A stretch of DNA of 11,626 nucleotides from Burkholderiales bacterium. GTDB taxonomy: Bacteria > Pseudomonadota > Gammaproteobacteria > Burkholderiales > Usitatibacteraceae. The notes below the pieces were generated by a model. It had not been told where the DNA came from, did no database searches, and saw nothing but the letters and a program-made list of their open reading frames with translations. The DNA is taken from assembly GCA_026786225.1 (NCBI GenBank), contig JAJAYN010000580.1:1-11626 (forward strand), given 5' to 3'. Shown here one piece after another: positions 1-5,784 of this stretch (its first letter is position 1; every line of letters begins with the position of its first letter). The position numbers were made by a program, and so were the translations under genes.

Positions 1-741
1 AATCCGGGTGTTGTCGTCTGACATTGCCAGCACGCGATCCGCCGCGGCGATAACACCTTCGGGACTGCCACCGCTGGAAACGTCGATGAATGGATACCAG
101 CCATTAAAAAAAACATCACCCATATGAATCACATTGCTCTTCTTGAACTGAACAACGGTATCGCCGTCCGTATGTGCCTTGGGCACGTGAAAGCCAACCA
201 CCTCGTCGCCATTGATATGGAAGGTCACGTCAGTCGAAAACGTCACGACAGGCAGTGCGACCTTTGGCGATGGCGGCACTTTCGACTTAAAGAGCGCGAT
301 GAACTGCTCCGTCGACATGCGCTTCCTGACATTGTCGTGCGCCACGATCAGCGCACCGCCTTTACCCATGTTTTCGTTACCGCCGGTGTGGTCGCCATGC
401 CAATGGGTGTTAAGCACAAACTTGATCGGCTTATCCGACAACTGCTTGAGCGCGGCGAGGATCTTCGGACTCAGCGGCGCGTATTGATCGTCGATGATGA
501 ACAGCGCATCCTCGCCGACCGATACGCCGATATTGCCACCGGCACCGAACAGGACGTAGGTGGTGGGCGAAAGTTTCTCGGTCTTGATTTCAACTTTATC
601 GAAATTCTGCTGCGCCTGTGCGCTACCCACGAGCAATGCGCAGGTAACAAATACTGGCGAAAACAGTGCCGCAAACAGGGTGTGTTGGTGTCGCGTATCT
701 TTCTCCGTCGTTGTTGGTTTTGGTGGCTGCGTTGCAATCAT
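1..741 (-). CDS. Exported metallo-beta-lactamase-fold hydrolase, C-terminus cut by window edge
   Basis: Reading frame open from ATG at 741 leftwards through position 1 (247 residues visible, no stop reached). Residues about 20-43 form a hydrophobic segment ending in SAQA, a plausible Sec signal peptide cleaved before QQN; the roughly 20-residue stretch before it is unusually long. The zinc signature HWHGDH lies at residues 113-118 (H113, H115, D117, H118), with further candidate ligands H190 in AHTDGD and D209 in HMGD. These are the hallmarks of the binuclear metallo-beta-lactamase fold; the last histidine ligand would lie outside the window. Known members hydrolyse varied esters, lactams and thioesters, so the substrate cannot be named. 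No clear Shine-Dalgarno sequence precedes ATG 741; in-frame GTG and TTG codons lie upstream, after a TAG stop, but look no better. A beta-lactamase role is not supported over a general hydrolase. Confidence 0.9.
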   Translation of the reverse strand, partial: MIATQPPKPTTTEKDTRHQHTLFAALFSPVFVTCALLVGSAQAQQNFDKVEIKTEKLSPTTYVLFGAGGNIGVSVGEDALFIIDDQYAPLSPKILAALKQLSDKPIKFVLNTHWHGDHTGGNENMGKGGALIVAHDNVRKRMSTEQFIALFKSKVPPSPKVALPVVTFSTDVTFHINGDEVVGFHVPKAHTDGDTVVQFKKSNVIHMGDVFFNGWYPFIDVSSGGSPEGVIAAADRVLAMSDDNTRI

Positions 742-799
742 CCGGTCCGCTGCAGACGACAAGCGGCGAACCACAAGGCGACAATTTATCCTGAAATCA

Positions 800-985
800 T
801 TAGCGCACGAAAAACGCGACTAATTCATGCGTCTCGCGAAGCGGTTCGCGCCCCTCGCTGGTGGTCTTGCTGCGCGCGTAACGCACGGCCAACTTTGCCT
901 GCGACGTGTACCAGTAGACCCAGCGCGCAATAGCGCGCGGACAGTCGAGTTTGATCTGTTCACCGTTACAGTGTAGAAACGAACT
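800..985 (-). pseudogene. Coding-like open frame without a start codon, possible gene remnant
   Basis: On the minus strand the frame from 985 to the TAA at 802-800 encodes 61 residues after an in-frame TGA. It has no usable ATG, GTG or TTG near its beginning. The middle and end look like real protein: a DCPRAIARWVYWYTSQAK segment, a charged stretch with EGREPLRETHEL, and an ending VAFFVR. Third codon positions are mostly G or C, as in the neighbouring genes. Upstream in the same frame are TAA and TGA stops, while the frame that starts with TTG at 1023 shifts away at about 985. This would fit a decayed or frameshifted gene end, but a chance open frame in GC-rich DNA is equally possible. No family is recognised. 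Confidence 0.25.
951..979 (+). promoter_or_regulatory. Candidate sigma70-type promoter for the CoA-transferase gene
   Basis: TTGATC at 951-956 and TAGAAA at 974-979 are separated by exactly 17 bases, the optimal spacing. Each hexamer matches four of six consensus positions. Transcription would start near 986 and give a leader of roughly 87 bases before the ATG at 1073. This is pattern matching only; it overlaps the coding-like frame on the other strand. Confidence 0.3.
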
Positions 986-1072
986 TCAAAATTACGATGC
1001 TCCTGACGTAAGCCGATCTTCAAGTACGCGCGAATTCACGCTGGACAACTTACCCCCAACTTCAAACCGCAG

Positions 1073-2293
1073 ATGACCACGCTCTCCACCGAAAACAATG
1101 GCCCGCTAGCGGGTATCAAAATCCTCGATCTCACCAGTGTCGTGATGGGGCCGTTTGCCACACAAATACTCGGCGACATGGGCGCCGAAATCATCAAGGT
1201 AGAGCCCCCCGCCGGCGATAATATGCGCTGGGTGGGACCGATGAAGAATCCGGGCATGGGTCACATCCATATGCACCTGAACCGCAACAAGCGGTCGCTC
1301 GTACTGGACCTCAAAAAACCGGAAGGTCTCGCCGCCATCAAACTGCTGATCGCGAATGCCGACGCGCTGATTTACAACGTAAGACCGCAGGCGATGTCAC
1401 GACTTGGCCTTGGCTACGAAGCGGTGAAAGCGATCAACCCGAAGCTGGTCTACGTCGGCGCGTACGGGTTTTCCGAACGTGGCACGTATGCCGGTAAACC
1501 TGCCTACGATGATCTGATTCAAGGGGCTGCCGGGGTACCGTTTCTCACGCTGGCGCAAGGCAGCGATGTGCCGCGCTATGCGCCCGTAACGCTTGGCGAC
1601 CGTAGCGTTGGCTTGCAGACGGTGATCGCCACGATTGGCGCGTTGTTTCATGCGCAACGCACCGGCCAGGGCCAAGCCGTCGGCGTGACCATGTTTGAAA
1701 GCCTCTCGCAATTCGTACTCGGCGACCATATGGGCGGCAAGACCTTTGAACCACCGCTCGGTGACGCCGGTTATGCACGCCTGATCGCCCCACACAGACG
1801 GCCGTACGGGACGCGCGATGGATATCTGTGTGTACTCATTTACAACGACAAACACTGGCGCAATTTTTTCGACGCGATTGGGCGGGAAGATTTAAAAACG
1901 GATCCACGCTTCTGCGATCACACCTCGCGTGCGGCCAACATCGGCGATGTGTACCAGTTCGTCGCCGACATCATGCAAACCCGCACCACGGCCGAATGGC
2001 AGGTGTTGCTGGAAAAGGCGGACATCCCCAACACGCCGATGCACACCATGGATTCCTTGATCGATGATCCGCATTTGAATGCGTCAGGATTTTTCCCGAT
2101 GTACGAACATCCCAGCGAAGGCACCGTACGCACCACCGCGCCGGTTGGGGAATGGAGTGAGACACCATTGTCGATTCGCAGACTGGCACCGCAATTGGGG
2201 CAACACAGCCGTGAAGTATTGCTTGAAGCCGGGTTGTCAGAAGAAGCAATCGATGCAATGGTGGCCTCAGGCGCGACTGGCGCAAATGCGTAA
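1073..2293 (+). CDS. CaiB/BaiF family (class III) CoA-transferase
   Basis: A 406-residue cytosolic protein, the usual length for the family. It moves coenzyme A between a CoA thioester and a free carboxylic acid. The N-terminus (residues 10-45: GPLAGIKILDLT, then MGPFATQILGDMGAEIIKVEPP) is the classic Rossmann-like CoA-binding start. RSLVLDLKKPEG follows at 74-85 and LGYEAVKAINPKLVYVGAYGF at about 113-133. The catalytic aspartate is most likely D146 in PAYDDLIQGAAG, matching the conserved Asp of formyl-CoA transferase. The substrate cannot be read from sequence; relatives act on carnitine, formate/oxalate, mesaconate, bile acids or alpha-methylacyl-CoA. No Shine-Dalgarno sequence is visible before ATG 1073, but homology starts immediately after it, which supports this start. 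It has no obvious partner gene such as an acyl-CoA dehydrogenase in the window. Confidence 0.93.
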   Translation: MTTLSTENNGPLAGIKILDLTSVVMGPFATQILGDMGAEIIKVEPPAGDNMRWVGPMKNPGMGHIHMHLNRNKRSLVLDLKKPEGLAAIKLLIANADALIYNVRPQAMSRLGLGYEAVKAINPKLVYVGAYGFSERGTYAGKPAYDDLIQGAAGVPFLTLAQGSDVPRYAPVTLGDRSVGLQTVIATIGALFHAQRTGQGQAVGVTMFESLSQFVLGDHMGGKTFEPPLGDAGYARLIAPHRRPYGTRDGYLCVLIYNDKHWRNFFDAIGREDLKTDPRFCDHTSRAANIGDVYQFVADIMQTRTTAEWQVLLEKADIPNTPMHTMDSLIDDPHLNASGFFPMYEHPSEGTVRTTAPVGEWSETPLSIRRLAPQLGQHSREVLLEAGLSEEAIDAMVASGATGANA

Positions 2294-2442
2294 ATCGGAC
2301 AGCGCGCTGCGAATTCCAAAAAACTCTAGCACTGGCGCGCCTTTCGAACGCATTTCACGCCAGAAACCGCATGGATAGGCGCTCTACGTTTTTGGAGTGC
2401 CACACTGGTGCGCTTTCTGCACCGTCCCAGGCAGTCCCGCGA

Positions 2443-2472
2443 ACGACAAGGACGCGATTCAGTCTCTATAAT
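2443..2472 (+). promoter_or_regulatory. Candidate sigma70 promoter for the adenosine deaminase gene
   Basis: A perfect TATAAT at 2467-2472 is preceded, after 18 bases, by ACGACA at 2443-2448, which matches the last four bases of TTGACA. A transcript would start near 2479 and leave a 60-base leader before the ATG at 2539. The rest of the 2294-2538 gap shows only a weak inverted repeat (2332-2337 with 2358-2363, 20-base loop) and no U-tract terminator after the CoA-transferase gene. Confidence 0.5.
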
Positions 2473-2538
2473 TCGCAACTTCGCCCACACACCGGTGGAG
2501 CCCTGCCGCCGCCACGCGACGAACACTAGAAAGTAGTC

Positions 2539-3597
2539 ATGCCCTCCCCCGTCCTGACCAAAACGCAATGGCAGTCCTTGCCAAAAGTATTGCTGCATGA
2601 ACACCTCGACGGCGGCCTGCGCCCGCAAACGCTGCTGGCGCTTTGTCGGCAACACAACGTGCCGATGCCAGCGCATACAGCAGACAATTTGGCTGCGTGG
2701 TTGCTCGCCAACTCCCACTCCGGCAGCCTCGAGCGTTACCTCACCGGCTTTGGCTTGACGGTCGCGGCGATGGCATCCGAAGCGGCCTGCGAGCGCGTCG
2801 CGTTTGAGGCAGCGGAAGACGCGCGTCTGGATGGCTGCGTGCTGGCTGAGTTCCGTATGGCACCGCTGTTACTGGAAGCGCATGGCTTGTCAGGCGAAGA
2901 GGTCATCGAAGCATTGTTGCGCTGCCTGAAGAAAAGCCCCCTGCCATCCGGCTTTATCGTCTGCGCCATGCGCACCGATGCGCCCGACGTCACGGCAAGG
3001 AGCGCGCGGCTCGCCGCCCGTTACCGCGACCACGGCGTGATTGGCTTTGATCTGGCCGGTGCCGAACGCGGCTTCCCGCCCACACCGCACCTCGAGGCAA
3101 TCAACATCGCGCGCGATGCGGGCCTCGGCATCACGCTGCACGCGGGCGAGGCCGACGACGGTTCGCGCGTACTCGAAGCTGCAGCGCTTGGTGCCACCCG
3201 CATCGGCCACGGCGTCCACATCATGAATGCACCAGACAACGTACAACAGCGCATCTGGATTGAAGAGGCGCGTCGCCACGCCTTGCACTTCGAAGTCTGT
3301 CCCACCAGCAACGTGCATACCGGCATCGCGCCATCCGTCTCGGCGCATCCCTTGCGCAGCATGCTTGAGGCCGGGCTATCTGTTTCGGTATCCACGGATA
3401 ATCGGTTGATGTCGGGCGTCACGCTCTCCGACGAGCTTGGCGCGGTGCACGAGCAAAACGGTATTTCTCTGGACGCCATCCGACAAATGATGCGAGAGGC
3501 GGCGCGTGTAAGTTTTCTCCCGGAAACGACACGGCAAGCCGCGATTCAGGCGTTGGAAGCGTGGAAATTGCCGTGGAAACAGGTCGGCACCCAGTAG
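2539..3597 (+). CDS. add: Adenosine deaminase
   Basis: 352 residues, the normal length. It hydrolyses adenosine (and deoxyadenosine) to inosine plus ammonia in the cytosol for purine salvage. The amidohydrolase metal and catalytic motifs are in order: HEH in LLHEHLDGG (H20, H22), GFDLAGAE at 169-176, LHAGE with H201 and the proton-shuttling E204, RIGHGVHI with H224, CPTSNVHTG at 254-262, and STDNRLMSG with D287. Two details resemble actinobacterial-type enzymes rather than E. coli or mammalian ones: Asn288 replaces the second Asp of the DDP motif, and the first motif is HEH rather than HVH. Only a weak purine stretch (AGAAAG) precedes the ATG. The last 16 codons and the stop overlap the convergent oxygenase gene. 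Adenine deaminase or an adenosine deaminase-like protein is the main alternative. Confidence 0.9.
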   Translation: MPSPVLTKTQWQSLPKVLLHEHLDGGLRPQTLLALCRQHNVPMPAHTADNLAAWLLANSHSGSLERYLTGFGLTVAAMASEAACERVAFEAAEDARLDGCVLAEFRMAPLLLEAHGLSGEEVIEALLRCLKKSPLPSGFIVCAMRTDAPDVTARSARLAARYRDHGVIGFDLAGAERGFPPTPHLEAINIARDAGLGITLHAGEADDGSRVLEAAALGATRIGHGVHIMNAPDNVQQRIWIEEARRHALHFEVCPTSNVHTGIAPSVSAHPLRSMLEAGLSVSVSTDNRLMSGVTLSDELGAVHEQNGISLDAIRQMMREAARVSFLPETTRQAAIQALEAWKLPWKQVGTQ

Positions 3598-5051
3598 GGC
3601 AGTCGAATGATCGCCATCGGACCCGCAGCCAGATTGCTGCCATCAAATACAGTGCCAAATGTCTGCTGGCGTTTTAGATCAAATCCGACACCGATCAGAT
3701 AGCCTTCACCTTCGCGCTGGCTACCGCGCTTGGGAACAAATACGTGTTCTTCGACAAGGGCCGACGCGCCAAACGAGAATCGATCAGTCTTGCCGGTATC
3801 AACATCGAGGCGCATCACACTATTCAGACTGTTGTCTTTTTGGTTCTCCGCAAAGGGATAAAAAATGCTGCGATTCCGCTTTGCGACCACGCGAGGATCG
3901 ACTCGGGGAAACTCAACATTTTCATTGCGGTGAGTGAGTTCTGCACGACCACGATTGAGGTCGATGCGCAGGAAGGCAGGATGGGATTGGGCAGACGGCG
4001 TGCGCTCACCGCGCATCCCTTTACGCATCCACTCATCGAAGACAGACAGGTTTTGACTACGTACGTAATCCACGCGGATGATGTTATTTTCTTCCCACGC
4101 ATTGCCGAAATGGAAAACCATGTGCGCGGGAAGTTCCAGTATGCGGCGCCTCGAAAAATCAGCCTTTTCAACGACGAGCACTTTGGTTGATGTGTTGGCA
4201 TCCCAGGTCATTGCCTGGCCGATGCCCTTGCCGTCACGCAGGGCTTTGATATCTATGCCAATGGGCGGCATCACGAATACGATGTGTTTTTGCGAGACCG
4301 CAAAGTCGTGCACCATGCCACCGGACGGGGCGTCGAATACGGCGTGCCGCAGCAACGTACCGCTGGCGCTGATGTGGTAAAGCACCATCTTGCCGAGGAA
4401 CGTACCGAAGTTCCAGAAAGTGCCATCCGCCTCTATCTTCGGGTGCGCTGAAAATGGCATCGACTTAAGTTCTGGTGCCCAGGTCACCAGTCCGCGCGTT
4501 TCAAGTGTTTCAGGGTCGAGCGCCGTTGCCGAGCCACCTTCCCACATTGCCAGCAATCGGTCCCCCAGGCGGACCACGCTGGTGTTGGCGGTATTCACGT
4601 CGTCATTGGACCGCACCGGCATTTTCGCCGTGATGGCGGTGCCAAAAGCGGGAACGAGAAATACATTTGCCTGCTGCTCGGCAATGAATTTTCTGGTCTG
4701 CACAAACCGTGCCTGATGGGCAACACCCTGGTCGGTGAATTTCCATGCATTCACGTAGCCATCCCCGTCGAACCAGTGTTCGTAGCGCATGCCGCCGCGC
4801 TCGAACAGGCCTGGTCCATTGCGATAGAAAGTGCCGCGCAAATCATCCGGTATCCGGCCCTCAATTTGCGCGCGTTCGCACGAAACATCCTGGCCGTGAA
4901 AACCCCGCAATGGCGTGAGCGTGGGATCAAATTCAAGCTTGTCGGCCGAAATGCCCTGTGCGTGCACGGCGGCGGACTGCAGGGCACCCAGTGGCAGTGC
5001 CGAGGCAGCGAACGCCGCGCCGGTTGATTTAAAGAAAGCGCGGCGATCCAT
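3546..5051 (-). CDS. Tat-exported carotenoid/stilbene cleavage oxygenase (RPE65/CCD family)
   Basis: 501 residues, typical length. The family uses non-haem Fe(II) held by four histidines to split a double bond of carotenoids, apocarotenoids or stilbenes with O2. All four ligands are visible: H203 (SAHPK), H248 (MVHDF), H314 (FHFGN) and H493 (CFHGNF). Family signatures FYRNGPGLFE (75-84), HWFDGDGYV (92-100) and EEHVFVPK (434-441) are present. The N-terminus DRRAFFKS followed by a hydrophobic stretch to about residue 32 (VHAQG) is a twin-arginine signal, so the enzyme is probably exported folded with its iron. The start is fixed by AGGGA at 5058-5062, six bases upstream. It is the second gene of an operon with the DUF2141 gene, nine bases away. 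Its last 16 codons, including H493, lie inside the adenosine deaminase gene. The substrate cannot be decided from sequence. Confidence 0.93.
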   Translation of the reverse strand: MDRRAFFKSTGAAFAASALPLGALQSAAVHAQGISADKLEFDPTLTPLRGFHGQDVSCERAQIEGRIPDDLRGTFYRNGPGLFERGGMRYEHWFDGDGYVNAWKFTDQGVAHQARFVQTRKFIAEQQANVFLVPAFGTAITAKMPVRSNDDVNTANTSVVRLGDRLLAMWEGGSATALDPETLETRGLVTWAPELKSMPFSAHPKIEADGTFWNFGTFLGKMVLYHISASGTLLRHAVFDAPSGGMVHDFAVSQKHIVFVMPPIGIDIKALRDGKGIGQAMTWDANTSTKVLVVEKADFSRRRILELPAHMVFHFGNAWEENNIIRVDYVRSQNLSVFDEWMRKGMRGERTPSAQSHPAFLRIDLNRGRAELTHRNENVEFPRVDPRVVAKRNRSIFYPFAENQKDNSLNSVMRLDVDTGKTDRFSFGASALVEEHVFVPKRGSQREGEGYLIGVGFDLKRQQTFGTVFDGSNLAAGPMAIIRLPYWVPTCFHGNFHASNA

Positions 5052-5057
5052 GATCGT

Positions 5058-5062
5058 TCCCT
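5058..5062 (-). promoter_or_regulatory. Ribosome binding site of the oxygenase gene, overlapping the upstream stop codon
   Basis: On the minus strand AGGGA (5062-5058) lies six bases before ATG 5051. Its first two bases are part of the TAG stop of the DUF2141 gene (5063-5061). This arrangement suggests translational coupling between the two genes. Confidence 0.7.
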
Positions 5063-5516
5063 ATTTAAGATTGATCACGTGAGTGGTTTTTTCTTTGCCG
5101 ACCACAAATTTGGCTTGGGCAAACGATGGCGGTCCAAATGCGCCCGATGCATCGTTTGAGAACGCGTACGGCTCAATGGGGATACCGATGCCGTTCGCGT
5201 CCAGCTTGCCATTGTTGTTTTCATCGACGTACATCGAGATGGCATATTCACCCTCGGGCACATCGTCAAACGTCACCGAGACGCCGCCCTTTTTCGCCGG
5301 GATCACGCGGCCATCCGTTGCCTTTCCCATCCATTTATCATCTTTTTTGTAGAGGGCCAACATGACGGTGCCTTTATCCAGTACGTCACCCTTGATATCG
5401 ACGGTGAGACTGCCGGCATTGGCCGATTGCATTGCGCCGGCGAGAAGGCCAACGGCGAGTAGCGGTGTGGCAGTCAGATTGATCAAGCGGGAAATTCGCT
5501 TTGCAGCTGCGTTCAT
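5061..5516 (-). CDS. Exported DUF2141-family protein
   Basis: 151 residues with a Sec signal peptide: basic start (AAKRISR), hydrophobic core at about 17-30, cleavage after SANA at residue 34. The mature part (about 117 residues) is a small beta-rich domain recognisable as DUF2141: VPEGEYAISMYVDENNNGKLD at about 87-106, then GIGIPIEPYAFSND (109-122) and FGPPSF (127-132). The DENNNGKLD stretch (D98, N100, N102, D106) resembles a calcium-binding loop, although this is inference. The family has no established function. Adjacency to a carotenoid oxygenase with a nine-base gap and shared strand suggests a common exported pathway. Start chosen by AAGGA at 5523-5527, six bases before ATG 5516. Confidence 0.88.
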   Translation of the reverse strand: MNAAAKRISRLINLTATPLLAVGLLAGAMQSANAGSLTVDIKGDVLDKGTVMLALYKKDDKWMGKATDGRVIPAKKGGVSVTFDDVPEGEYAISMYVDENNNGKLDANGIGIPIEPYAFSNDASGAFGPPSFAQAKFVVGKEKTTHVINLK

Positions 5517-5521
5517 GTAAG

Positions 5522-5527
5522 TTCCTT
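5522..5527 (-). promoter_or_regulatory. Ribosome binding site of the DUF2141 gene
   Basis: AAGGAA on the minus strand five bases before ATG 5516. It begins one base after the end of a 25-base hairpin (5529-5553), so folding of the leader could compete with ribosome binding. Confidence 0.7.
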
Positions 5528-5528
5528 G

Positions 5529-5553
5529 AGATGCGGTTGAAGAGACCGCATCT
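5529..5553 (-). promoter_or_regulatory. Hairpin or operator directly upstream of the DUF2141-oxygenase operon
   Basis: A perfect inverted repeat: AGATGCGGT (5529-5537) and ACCGCATCT (5545-5553) with a 7-base loop. In the mRNA it would form a 9-bp stem ending one base before the Shine-Dalgarno sequence. A weak -10-like TAGAAT (minus strand, 5573-5568) lies just upstream with no good -35; if used, transcription would begin near 5561 and the hairpin would sit near the transcript's 5' end. It could be a repressor operator or an RNA structure controlling translation or stability. There is no U tract, so it is not a standard terminator. Confidence 0.5.
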
Positions 5554-5784
5554 TGCCGGCGCGTCCAATTCTACAAGTGCGATTTGCGACGAATGACCGC
5601 CGGAAGGCGTGGACGGCATGAAAACCGCGCGAACGGTGGCCGCGCCAATTACGCCTTGTTACCGCCTACCAATTGCATTTTTATGAACCAAAAGGTTTCA
5701 GGCTCGAACGGATTTCCATAGACTGTGAGCACAAAGGATTTGAGACGCCGTTTTAAGTGCTCTGCTAAGTCAACCGTCGCACAT
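5554..5784. other. Upstream part of the gap between the S9 and DUF2141 genes
   Basis: Apart from the weak -10-like TAGAAT at 5568-5573 this stretch shows no clear signal. There is no strong terminator for the S9 gene: CACATT (5780-5785) pairs with AATGTG (5794-5799) around its stop, without a T run. Between 5640 and 5784 the sequence is more AT-rich, and a minus-strand frame (5649-5855, starting inside the S9 gene) stays open with a protein-like ending FEPETFWFIKMQLVGGNKA; it has no ribosome binding site and is left uncalled. Confidence 0.4.

Noticed and set aside
835..850. Inverted repeat CGCGAA-GCGG-TTCGCG as a terminator
   Set aside because: The stem is only six bases with no T run on either side, and it lies inside the coding-like frame; too short to call in GC-rich DNA.
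124..933. 269-residue plus-strand open frame
   Set aside because: It lies antisense to the clear MBL-fold hydrolase gene, is arginine/histidine/cysteine-rich with no domain, and runs on into non-coding DNA; it is a shadow of the real gene.
2332..2363. Inverted repeat CTGGCG/CGCCAG after the CoA-transferase gene as terminator
   Set aside because: The loop is 20 bases, the stem six, and there is no T tract.
2326..2718. 130-residue minus-strand open frame across the deaminase upstream region
   Set aside because: It is antisense to the first 60 codons of the deaminase and the candidate promoter; the composition is shadow-like and no motif is visible.
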